From: Sporomusa sp.
Lineage (GTDB): Bacteria; Bacillota_C; Negativicutes; Sporomusales; Sporomusaceae
Direction: 5' to 3'
NCBI GenBank assembly: GCA_029256645.1
Contig: JAQSXM010000053.1
Location: 1-12,637 of the forward strand
Length of the DNA stretch: 12,637 nt
In this document: positions 5,704 to 12,637 of the stretch, one piece after another
Numbering within the stretch: position 1 is the stretch's first letter
Layout of the letters: every line of letters begins with the position of its first letter
Translations under genes and position numbers: made by a program
The notes under the pieces: generated by a model
What the model was told of the DNA's origin: nothing
Database searches by the model: none
What the model saw: the letters and a program-made list of their open reading frames with translations, nothing else

Positions 5704-6378
5704 TCAATCTTCCCAGCGAAGAACGAACCCGCTTCCTCTTTCATTCTCAATGCTACAGCAAAAACGGAAAGGTTCGAGGCGCCGACGCAATTGAGCGACT
5801 AATGGGTCAACAGCAGCAAGCGACACCGGTTTTTCTTTCCAAATGGCTACCGCCAAATGTTCCCGCGAAACCGGTTGCCCTTTACAACGCAACAATATTT
5901 CAAACAAAGCTGCTTCCTTTTTCGACAGATGGATTAATTGCCCTCTAGCGACAATCGTCCGCTCGCCACAGCGGTATTCAATTGTACCAGACTTTGTAAC
6001 AATAGCTTCATCGATAGAATGGGAGCGACGAATCAGGTTCTGAATTCTGGCCAAGAGTTCAGGGAATATACAGGGCTTGGAAATATAATCATCAGCACCG
6101 CAGTTCAGACCAGTGACACAGTCTTCTACTGTGCTGCGGGAGGTTAACATTATAATGGGTACGTAATTTCGCTGTCGACGTAGTAAACTACATATTTCGA
6201 TTCCGTTGCAGCCTGGTAATATCCAATCGAGAAGTAGCAAGTCATATTTATTGTTGCTACACATTGTTATTGCCTCATGACCGTCCTTCGCCCACTCAAC
6301 GTCCCAACCAGCCTTTGAAAGTTGCATAACCAGCATCTCGCCAGTAAAAGGATCATCCTCTGCCATCAGAATACGCAT
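5704..6378 (-). CDS. OmpR-family response regulator, canonical receiver
   Basis: A 224-aa cytosolic regulator: receiver 1-118 and winged-helix DNA-binding domain about 128-223. All receiver residues are present: E7-D8-D9 acidic pocket, D51 phospho-acceptor in LLLLDWILPG, T79 in IIMLTSR and K101 in YISKPC. The DNA-binding part has LSKKEAALFEILLRCKG, VDPLVAQLRRRLEP and ENERGSGFVLRW. It is expected to be phosphorylated by the hybrid kinase encoded just upstream, through that kinase's Hpt domain, and to bind promoters as a dimer. The start ATG at 6378 is preceded by AGAGGG at 10 nt. It lies 82 nt after the kinase stop; that gap contains a good -10 (TATAAT), so the two regulators may also be expressed independently of the kinase. 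Targets are unknown; autoregulation through the shared element is possible. Confidence 0.9.
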   Translation of the reverse strand: MRILMAEDDPFTGEMLVMQLSKAGWDVEWAKDGHEAITMCSNNKYDLLLLDWILPGCNGIEICSLLRRQRNYVPIIMLTSRSTVEDCVTGLNCGADDYISKPCIFPELLARIQNLIRRSHSIDEAIVTKSGTIEYRCGERTIVARGQLIHLSKKEAALFEILLRCKGQPVSREHLAVAIWKEKPVSLAAVDPLVAQLRRRLEPFRFCCSIENERGSGFVLRWED

Positions 6379-6414
6379 CCATTAGACACCCTCTTTACAT
6401 ATATCACCATACTC

Positions 6415-6449
6415 ATTATAAATTACGCAATCTTATAAAATCATGAAAG
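6415..6449 (-). promoter_or_regulatory. Candidate promoter of the two-regulator operon with shared upstream element
   Basis: On the minus strand a perfect -10 TATAAT (6420-6415) lies about 36 nt upstream of the ATG at 6378. No TTGACA-like -35 exists at 16-18 nt. Instead the 21-bp element at 6449-6429, beginning CTTTCATGATTTTATAAG, covers that place. The same element with the same spacing precedes the small helical gene at 4882-4916. Confidence 0.55.
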
Positions 6450-6460
6450 TCTTCTGTTTT

Positions 6461-9400
6461 TCACTGGTCTTCATAGATTTTTTCTATTAGCTGGCGATAT
6501 TCTGCCTCTACTGCCCGCAAGTTTTCTACATAATTCCCGTCAGCGGTCCGTAAGCTGTTTTCCAGAATCATAGCTGTCCGGTACAGACGAGGTGCAGCGA
6601 AATTTCCTGCTGCGCCTTTAAGAGTATGAACCAATCGCTCTCCCGCTCGCCAGTTTCCGGCTCGTATTGAAGTGATAAGATCTGTTAGCAGCGGTTCAAT
6701 TACAATGGGAAAACGCTTGATACACTCTCGATATGTATCATAATCGCCACCTACGTATGCAAGCAGTGTCGCCGAATCGAAAATTACATCTGGTGTTATG
6801 TCACTTGTAGTAAAATACGCAGTAGTATCTGTCAGAACCGAATATAATTGTGACGCTGTAAATGGTTTACTCAAATAGTCATTCATCCCGGCGTTAAGGC
6901 ACTGTTCCCGTTCGTCATCCAATGCCCCCGCAGTCATCGCTATAACAAATACGTCGCGGTTTCGCGCAGTTTCAGGAGAGCCACGCAGTAAGCGAACCGC
7001 GTCATAGCCGTTCAACCCCGGCATCTGGATATCCATCAAAACAACATCATATTTCCTATGCTCCAGTTTGCTCAATGCCTCCCGCCCGTCCAACGCAACA
7101 TCCGCGTCTGCACCCATTTGCACCAACAATTGTGCAATAAGTCTACGGTTCATCTCATTATCATCAACTAACAGTACACGCAAGCCCTTAAGCGCAGCCT
7201 CTGCCAACGACCAGCCTGCCTTAGTATCTTTAATAAGGTTTCCGGGCTTTAGCGGCAGAGAAAACCAAAAGGTAGACCCTTTACCCACATTACTGTCAAA
7301 GGATAGCTTCCCGCCCATTTTTTCAACCAGCAACTTAACAATAGATAAACCTAGGCCGATACCCCCATGGCGCCTAGTTGAAGCCGCATCAATCTGATAA
7401 TAACGATCAAAGATTAGATCCTTGTTTTCCGGTGAGATTCCCGGGCCAGTATCGGTTACAGCAAATTTGATTAACGGTCTATTCCCCTCTGCGGCAGAGA
7501 CCTGAGTGACACGCAGGATTACTTGGCCTGATGCAGTAAATTTCACAGCATTGTCCAACAAATTTGTTAATACCTGTCTGATTCGGACACTGTCACCTAG
7601 CACCCAGGCAGGTAAGTTGGGGTCTATGAATGTTGTTAATGCCAGACCTTTAGTCTGTGCTTTGGAGTTGATTAGCAGTGAGGTAGATCGTATTAGGTCG
7701 ACCAGGGAAAATACATCCTCTTCAATACGGATTACATCAGATTCCAAGCGAACAAAATCAAGTACATCGTCAAGGATTATTACCATAGATTTCGCACTAG
7801 CCTGAATGTCGCGCACGTGCTCGGCAATTTCCACCGGCAGGGACTTCGCCAGCAGCAGTTCGGAGCTAATCAGTATCCCAGTCATCGGTGTTCTTACCTC
7901 ATGACTCATGTTGGCTAGAAACTCTGTTTTGGCACGCGAGGCCGCCTCGGCAGCATCCCGCGCAACCTGTATTTCACCCTCCCGGTTACGATTCCACAAG
8001 GCCATTGCAAAAAGTTCCCCCAGCTGTTCCACCACTTCAATATCTGATTCAGTGTAGTCTTGCATCGAATTAGCCAACGTAATATGTCCTAGCAATACTT
8101 CTCCAAACACAGCAGGCACAGTAAGGTAGTTTTTCAGAGGAAACTGTTCCTTGCACAATCCTTTAGTTACCGGATGGCAAGATGGGTTATTCGTAAAAAA
8201 GGCTCTTCGGATATTGTGTGAATGCTTCCCTAGGCCAAATTCTACACTGAGCTGCTCTCCAGGTAAATCATACAATCCGAATGCAGCAAAGCTTTCAGCA
8301 ACCGAAGAAATAAAGCCCTGTTCACTCCCAGTTAATAATTTCGCTTGATCCACTATTAGTTGATATATCGTGCCAGTGGTAGTATCCGGATTAATAATCG
8401 CTGCAAACAACGAAGCCAGTGCGGCATTAATCTTCGTCTCACGTTCTAATTTTTTATTAACCGCATGTAACGCTGCTTCCGCCTGCTTTCGTTCTGTGAT
8501 ATCGACAAGGGTGGATATAATAGCAGGTTGGCCCTCAAACTCTACAGCTGAAGCACTGATCAAAACCCAACAACATTTCCTGGCAATTCCTTTTAGCTGA
8601 ATTTCCATGTTTTTAACAATACCGTCTCTATCTACCTGAGCAATCACCTTATCCCTGATTTCAGGATTAATATAAAAATCAAAAGTTGTTTGACCCATTA
8701 CCGTTGTGGCGTCATTAGCCAAACCCAGTACCCGCGAACTTTCGTTTACAAACAAAAATACGACCTGTTTTAGGCCTATCTTCTCACCGCGCAATTTGAC
8801 TTCGACAAGGAATAGCGTATTGTTCTTACGCCGGTGAACAGTCTCGAAGGTAACCTCGACTCCGGTAGCCGCATTAAGCTGATCAATCATTAGTTGGTCT
8901 TGCTGCTCGGGTTGCAATTCAGATATATTCATGTTTAGCAGCTCTTCGCGCGAGTAACCATAGCTATCCTCAGCAGCTGGATTTGCTTCAATAATGCTGC
9001 CGTCTGCAAGGTCAACAAGCAGCATACTCTCTTTACTGTGAGTAAAGAACAACCGGAACTTCCGCAACTCTTCCTGAGCAATCTGCCTTTCGGCATTCTC
9101 GGCTTCCAGCTCTGTGCCAAGCTGTTGCAATTCGTTAACCAGCTTTGCCAGTCTGGTATTGCTGTCATGCAATTTTTTCTCGGCAATTTTTTGCTGAGTA
9201 ATATCAGTCACAAACACAGTACTGATTTTTTTATCGTTCTGCCAGTAAATAGTTTTTTTCTCAAAAAGGTAATACCGTTCATTAATATTATCGTAGCGTT
9301 CCCAAGTGGCGTAATTGCTATTAGCTCCTTGATCCAGCCAGATAGCACAATCAGGGCAAGGGGATACTAAGCCAAATATTTCATAACAGTTATGGCCAAT

Positions 9401-10180
9401 CATTCTTTTACCCCACAAATTATCTAACTGTTTACTGCTATAGAGCAATGTACGGTTATCCATATCGACGACATAGGCCAGGTTGCTAATTCCACTAACA
9501 ATAATTTCCAATATAGCCTGGTCATGCTGACTGATTCTCTGGGAATGTTCCATCTTATCCCGACTAAGAGCTTTCCCCACCAACAAGGCGATCGACTCCA
9601 ATAGCTCTGTCGTTGCCAGATTGAATTGATTAGCCTGTACATCAGCCACCTGAATCAATCCAAGTACAGCATCACGATGAACAATAGGCACGATAACAAC
9701 ACTACGGTATCCAGCTTTAGAACAAGCACCCCGATACATCTGTCGCTCATCCACGGATAAAGCCTCAGCAAAAATTACCGCGTCGTTAATCTGCAAAGAA
9801 CCGGACGTGGTGGTGACCGCCTGCTCGCAAGGCAACAGCTTTCCCCTGATAAAACGCGTACAGCAACACTCTTCTCTAAAAATATGAATCCGGTTTTCCG
9901 ATTCCCAGAACTCACGACTAAAGCCACTATATGCCTGATAAGGCATATAGCCGTTTTCATCCAACACCCGAATACCCACAGCGCTGCATTTGCTTTTCCG
10001 CTGGATAAGGTTGACCGCTTTTTCTAAGAATTCTTGCTTAGATTCGCCAATACTAAGACTATGTATCAAAAAACGAGTGACCTGAAGATGATCACATAGC
10101 ATGCCATCCGCCAAGTCAGCACTGCAAATCTTCCTTATTTCCTGGAGCTCATTGTCCACGCAATTAGTCACCCTTCTCAT
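6461..10180 (-). CDS. Soluble hybrid histidine kinase, GAF-PAS-PAS-PAS-GAF-HisKA-HATPase-REC-Hpt
   Basis: 1239 aa with no membrane segment, so it probably senses cytosolic signals. Approximate order: GAF 30-205; PAS 222-332 with CYEIFGLVSPCPDC; coiled coil 333-372; PAS 373-465; PAS 472-575; GAF 580-730; HisKA with H760 in NMSHEVRTP; HATPase with N877 (NLLDNAVKF), DTGPGI (910-915) and GGIGLGLS (939-946); receiver 1000-1115 with D1006-D1007, D1050, T1083 and K1105; Hpt 1130-1235 with H1185 in VHTLKGAAGNF. All phosphotransfer residues are present, so a relay H760 to D1050 to H1185 and then to a separate regulator is expected. The first GAF has a Cys-rich stretch (EECCCTRF, C105-107, C118) and the first PAS has C265, C275 and C278, possibly a redox or metal site. 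The third PAS joins the second without the usual D-I-T-E-R-K linker. The start ATG at 10180 has only a weak AGGA at 11 nt. It is followed by the two regulators, its likely partners. Confidence 0.92.
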   Translation of the reverse strand: MRRVTNCVDNELQEIRKICSADLADGMLCDHLQVTRFLIHSLSIGESKQEFLEKAVNLIQRKSKCSAVGIRVLDENGYMPYQAYSGFSREFWESENRIHIFREECCCTRFIRGKLLPCEQAVTTTSGSLQINDAVIFAEALSVDERQMYRGACSKAGYRSVVIVPIVHRDAVLGLIQVADVQANQFNLATTELLESIALLVGKALSRDKMEHSQRISQHDQAILEIIVSGISNLAYVVDMDNRTLLYSSKQLDNLWGKRMIGHNCYEIFGLVSPCPDCAIWLDQGANSNYATWERYDNINERYYLFEKKTIYWQNDKKISTVFVTDITQQKIAEKKLHDSNTRLAKLVNELQQLGTELEAENAERQIAQEELRKFRLFFTHSKESMLLVDLADGSIIEANPAAEDSYGYSREELLNMNISELQPEQQDQLMIDQLNAATGVEVTFETVHRRKNNTLFLVEVKLRGEKIGLKQVVFLFVNESSRVLGLANDATTVMGQTTFDFYINPEIRDKVIAQVDRDGIVKNMEIQLKGIARKCCWVLISASAVEFEGQPAIISTLVDITERKQAEAALHAVNKKLERETKINAALASLFAAIINPDTTTGTIYQLIVDQAKLLTGSEQGFISSVAESFAAFGLYDLPGEQLSVEFGLGKHSHNIRRAFFTNNPSCHPVTKGLCKEQFPLKNYLTVPAVFGEVLLGHITLANSMQDYTESDIEVVEQLGELFAMALWNRNREGEIQVARDAAEAASRAKTEFLANMSHEVRTPMTGILISSELLLAKSLPVEIAEHVRDIQASAKSMVIILDDVLDFVRLESDVIRIEEDVFSLVDLIRSTSLLINSKAQTKGLALTTFIDPNLPAWVLGDSVRIRQVLTNLLDNAVKFTASGQVILRVTQVSAAEGNRPLIKFAVTDTGPGISPENKDLIFDRYYQIDAASTRRHGGIGLGLSIVKLLVEKMGGKLSFDSNVGKGSTFWFSLPLKPGNLIKDTKAGWSLAEAALKGLRVLLVDDNEMNRRLIAQLLVQMGADADVALDGREALSKLEHRKYDVVLMDIQMPGLNGYDAVRLLRGSPETARNRDVFVIAMTAGALDDEREQCLNAGMNDYLSKPFTASQLYSVLTDTTAYFTTSDITPDVIFDSATLLAYVGGDYDTYRECIKRFPIVIEPLLTDLITSIRAGNWRAGERLVHTLKGAAGNFAAPRLYRTAMILENSLRTADGNYVENLRAVEAEYRQLIEKIYEDQ

Positions 10181-10232
10181 TTATCATTTTTTCCTGCCAT
10201 ATATACCCTTAAATGTTAATACATTACGGTTT

Positions 10233-10262
10233 TAGATATTTTTATTAAACATTTTTCGACAA
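10233..10262 (-). promoter_or_regulatory. Tentative promoter of the hybrid kinase gene
   Basis: Minus strand TTGTCG (10262-10257), 18-nt spacer, TATCTA (10238-10233), about 50 nt before the ATG at 10180. The hexamers are imperfect and the region is AT-rich, so other choices are possible. The shared element seen before the regulator genes is not present here. Confidence 0.25.
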
Positions 10263-10347
10263 TACCCTCTATCATTCTTCAGAAAATATAATAAACAGTA
10301 AATTGGACTCTAATATTCGCCTCATAGTAAATTACTTATACCTACTA

Positions 10348-10389
10348 CCTGAATTAAAATGGCCTTCAGGAATTTTTAACCTGAAAGCC
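10348..10389. repeat. Two mutually exclusive hairpins upstream of the kinase gene
   Basis: ACCTGAA occurs at 10347-10353 and again at 10379-10385, and TTCAGG (10365-10370) between them can pair with either copy. The second pairing is extended by GGC/GCC (10361-10363 with 10387-10389). This lies in the 320-nt gap between the DUF2225 gene's terminator and the kinase gene, upstream of the tentative kinase promoter, so it may not be transcribed with the kinase. Apart from the features listed, nothing else was seen in 10181-10433. Confidence 0.35.
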
Positions 10390-10433
10390 ATAATCGTCGC
10401 TTCAGAGCGCCCCTTACCCCTTATTTATCACTC

Positions 10434-10475
10434 AAAAAAAGGAGCGCTGACGGTGTCATTCCCGCCAGCGCTCCT
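10434..10475 (-). terminator. Strong intrinsic terminator after the cydC-DUF2225 unit
   Basis: A perfect 10-bp GC-rich stem (AGGAGCGCTG at 10440-10449 with CAGCGCTCCT at 10466-10475) has further CGG/CCG pairing inside. On the minus strand it is followed by seven T residues (10440-10434, partly within the stem end). It lies 29 nt after the DUF2225 stop and insulates the kinase gene. Confidence 0.92.
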
Positions 10476-10503
10476 GGTTGCATAATTGCTGAAACAATGG
10501 CCG

Positions 10504-11184
10504 CTAACTACCAGCCTGATCCCGGGCCGCCCTGGCTTCATGCCAGGCATCCCGCGCCAGGTTTGTTACCCGTGGTTCAAGCTTGGCTACAGGACTGCCG
10601 ACAACTTTAGCCAAATATGATAGAGCCTTTTCGTTCTGGCCGATACGTCGGGCCAGTTCGCCAATCAAATAGGTAACAGCCGCCTCGCTCAATGTGCCGA
10701 TCGGTAACCGCTCCCGCATCAAAGCCTGCTCATAGTATTCACAGGCTTTAGCCAGAGCGGTTTTTTCTTCCTCATGCTCTTCCCCCTCACGGTATACCCA
10801 GCTGAGTTTAAGATATAATTCAGCAAGGCGGCTGGCAGGGGCTGAAATAAGGTCAGCAAAAAAGATAGCCAGCTTGTACGTTGCAATGGCCTGAGCGCGC
10901 GTACGTTCCCCTTCAAAGTTGACTTTGACATCCCGCCCTGCCAAAAATTCAGCAATCTTATCCTTAGCTGCAGAAGACAAGTTATCAAAGCAGGTGTCCT
11001 CTGCCGCATATCCACAGCTAGAGCACACCCAAATAGTATAATAATAAGGTTTAACATCTTGAAAGTACGCACAAAAATCGGTATCTTGCTTAACCATAAC
11101 CTGACGGCCACGCAGCCGCGTAACGTTAAATAGTTTCTGACATACAGGACATTGTCTTTCCACCGAGTATGTCGGCTCTGCCAT
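10504..11184 (-). CDS. DUF2225 family protein (zinc-ribbon plus TPR-like helices)
   Basis: A 226-aa protein of the DUF2225 family (PF09986), which is widespread in Firmicutes and has no firm function. Residues 12-15 are CPVC and 54-57 are CSSC, followed by GYAAED; four cysteines could bind zinc. Between them is the conserved stretch ending VKPYYYTIWVC. From about residue 95 to the end it is all helix, with TPR-like patterns such as ATYKLAIFFADL, ELYLKLSWVYRE and AALSYLAKVV-like repeats (AACEYYEQAL-type helices near 146-155 and EKALSYLAKV at 185-194), suggesting protein-protein contacts. No signal peptide is seen, so it is probably cytosolic. The start ATG at 11184 follows GGAGG by 7-8 nt (site at 11191-11196). 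It lies 43 nt after cydC with no terminator between, so it is probably cotranscribed with cydC and ends at the strong terminator at 10434-10475. Confidence 0.85.
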   Translation of the reverse strand: MAEPTYSVERQCPVCQKLFNVTRLRGRQVMVKQDTDFCAYFQDVKPYYYTIWVCSSCGYAAEDTCFDNLSSAAKDKIAEFLAGRDVKVNFEGERTRAQAIATYKLAIFFADLISAPASRLAELYLKLSWVYREGEEHEEEKTALAKACEYYEQALMRERLPIGTLSEAAVTYLIGELARRIGQNEKALSYLAKVVGSPVAKLEPRVTNLARDAWHEARAARDQAGS

Positions 11185-11227
11185 ATCATCGCCTCCATAT
11201 ATACCTTACCATACCAAGTCTTAGGTC

Positions 11228-12637
11228 TCAAGCAATATTTAGCAAGTCCTGCTGTATTGCCCACATTCGAAAAAATTCCCCTCTTTGGGCCAATAGTTCA
11301 TCCATTGTCCCGTGCTCGGCTATTGTACCATTTTTTAAAACCAGGATCTCATCCATCGCCTCAAGGCCAGTTAGCCGATGGGTGATAAGTATAATCGAGC
11401 GTTTACATGCCACTTGCAGGATATTTTCCATAACTGCTGTTTCAGTACAAGCATCCAGCCCTGCAGTTGGCTCATCTAACAGCCACACCGGTGCCGCTTT
11501 TAACAGTGCCCGGGCCAGAGCAATGCGCTGGCGTTCCCCACCAGAAAGGGCCAGTCCATTTTGGCCAGTCATTGTTTCCAGGCCCAGAGGCAGCTTGGCA
11601 ATAAAATTTTCTAATTGAGCACCAACCAAGGCTTCGCTAAGCTCGGTCTCAGTCGCATCCGGTCTGGCCAGCAGAATATTGTCCCTGATAGTTGCGTTAA
11701 AAAGATAGGTATCCTGGCTTACTACGCTTAGAGCCTGGCGTACATTCTCCGGCTTATACTCCCTAATATCGATTCCGTTTACCAACAATTCCCCTTGGTT
11801 ATGGTTCCAAAACCTTAAGATAATCCCTGCCAGGGTACTTTTCCCTGCCCCGCTTGCCCCCACGATAGCCAGCCGTTTTGTTGCTGGCAGACTGAAAGTT
11901 ATACCTGATAATACTGATGGCAAATCAGGCTGATAAGCAAATGACAGATTGCGGGCAGCAAGCTCAATAGAGCCTGGCAGTATTGCTTTGCTGCCTGCAC
12001 CGCCAACCATAGGCGGTAGGTAAGCGATCGCCTTAATGCGGGCCAATGCAGCCATGCTCTCCTGCCAAAAGTAGACAACAGCCGGCAGCGGCAAAATAGC
12101 TTCAAAACTTGCCTGCACAGCCAACGCCACCACTGCCAGATAAATCCCGCTAATGCTGCCGTTACTGACGAGTGGTGCTGCCAGAGCGACAACGGCAATC
12201 GTGGTCAGATTCATCCCCAGGTTTCCCAAAGAGTCTGCTAAAGCGGTTATTACTTTCGCTTGTTTTTGACTTGCAACCAAATTACCATTTACTGCTGCTA
12301 CTTGGGCTGCTTGCTTTTCAGGCAAGCTTAGGACAGCCAGTTCAGTCATACCTTCAACGCAGTCAGCAAGAGCCCCATTAAGTGCCGCCCTGTTCTTAAT
12401 CACACCCCGCCCTGCCTTTTGACCAAAGTGAGCAAGTAGAACCGGCAGGAGGCAGCCTACTGCCAGAAAGGCCCCGGCAACAGGCCAGACCAGCGTCGGG
12501 GCCAGCCACCCCAGCAGAGCCAGCGTTGCAACAGCAGTGAGCACCGCGATCAGTGTCGGGAAAAAACCACGCAAATAGAAATACTGCAATGTCTCCACAT
12601 CTGCGACAAGGCGACTAAACACATCACCTTTAGTAAA
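11228..12637 (-). CDS. cydC: CydC-type ABC exporter subunit, 3' part (5' end outside window)
   Basis: The frame is open at the right edge; 469 residues are visible and about 100 are missing compared with full CydC of about 560-580 aa. The visible N-terminus KGDVFSRLVADVETLQYFYLRG matches the cytoplasmic-loop signature of CydC. At least four membrane segments follow (fragment residues about 25-45, 48-68, 140-158 and 163-190). The ABC domain starts near 222: Walker A GASGAGKST (260-268), Q-loop VSQDTY (Gln308), signature LSGGERQ (364-370), Walker B VWLLDEP (384-390) and H-loop His420 in ITHR. With CydD, CydC forms a heterodimer in the inner membrane that exports glutathione or cysteine (or handles heme) and is needed to assemble cytochrome bd oxidase. 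A GTG at 12622 could be taken as a start, but the homology continues upstream of it. cydD and cydAB are presumably just outside the window. Another heterodimeric ABC exporter is the alternative. Confidence 0.85.
   Translation of the reverse strand, partial: FTKGDVFSRLVADVETLQYFYLRGFFPTLIAVLTAVATLALLGWLAPTLVWPVAGAFLAVGCLLPVLLAHFGQKAGRGVIKNRAALNGALADCVEGMTELAVLSLPEKQAAQVAAVNGNLVASQKQAKVITALADSLGNLGMNLTTIAVVALAAPLVSNGSISGIYLAVVALAVQASFEAILPLPAVVYFWQESMAALARIKAIAYLPPMVGGAGSKAILPGSIELAARNLSFAYQPDLPSVLSGITFSLPATKRLAIVGASGAGKSTLAGIILRFWNHNQGELLVNGIDIREYKPENVRQALSVVSQDTYLFNATIRDNILLARPDATETELSEALVGAQLENFIAKLPLGLETMTGQNGLALSGGERQRIALARALLKAAPVWLLDEPTAGLDACTETAVMENILQVACKRSIILITHRLTGLEAMDEILVLKNGTIAEHGTMDELLAQRGEFFRMWAIQQDLLNIA

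Noticed and set aside
9038..9370. Plus-strand open frames inside the kinase gene, and similar antisense frames in larA, cydC and the DUF2225 gene
   Set aside because: They are antisense or shifted shadows of well-supported genes, without ribosome-binding sites or recognisable domains.
10260..10270. CAATACCCTCT, identical to part of the right arm of the inverted repeat at 1406-1484
   Set aside because: Only 11 nt are shared, and no arm or loop sequence surrounds it; chance match in a window of this size.

Overview
The window looks like chromosomal DNA of an anaerobic, probably spore-forming Firmicute with a diderm envelope (Negativicutes, Sporomusa/Pelosinus-like). This is inferred from the gene mix: a LarA-type nickel lactate racemase, a flavoredoxin-like flavin reductase, CydC with a DUF2225 protein, and large soluble PAS/GAF signalling proteins. 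Codon use is mixed, GC content is moderate and Shine-Dalgarno sites are strong. No rRNA, tRNA, CRISPR array, transposase or phage gene was seen.

Layout. (1) 1-1398, plus strand: the 3' two thirds of a larA-family gene, followed by a small flavin-reductase-domain gene with a TTG start. (2) 1399-1503: a long, nearly perfect inverted repeat between convergent genes, probably a bidirectional terminator or a small palindromic element. (3) 1504-3951, minus strand: a soluble PAS-GAF-PAS-GGDEF-HD-GYP protein that could both make and break cyclic-di-GMP. About 600 nt of non-coding DNA lies upstream of it and holds several palindromes. (4) 4561-4782, minus: a 73-aa helical protein, distantly Spo0E-like. 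(5) 4978-10180, minus: a signalling cluster of a 1239-aa soluble hybrid histidine kinase (GAF-PAS-PAS-PAS-GAF-HisKA-HATPase-REC-Hpt), a canonical OmpR-family response regulator, and a second OmpR-family regulator whose receiver lacks the phospho-accepting Asp. (6) 10504-12637, minus: a DUF2225 zinc-ribbon/TPR-like protein behind the 3' part of cydC, closed by a clear intrinsic terminator.

How the parts may work together. The kinase carries a complete His-Asp-His relay, so its Hpt histidine could pass phosphate to Asp51 of the adjacent regulator. The next gene, coupled by TGAATG, encodes a pseudo-receiver regulator that cannot be phosphorylated in the usual way. Two intergenic promoters, one before the canonical regulator and one before the small helical gene, share a 21-bp element at the same distance from a good -10 hexamer. 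This suggests that both are controlled by one regulator, perhaps one of this pair. The cyclic-di-GMP protein downstream on the same strand may be an output of the same module, but this is inference from position.

The strongest leads are the pseudo-receiver/receiver regulator pair, the shared promoter element, and the long structured leader before the GGDEF-HD-GYP gene.
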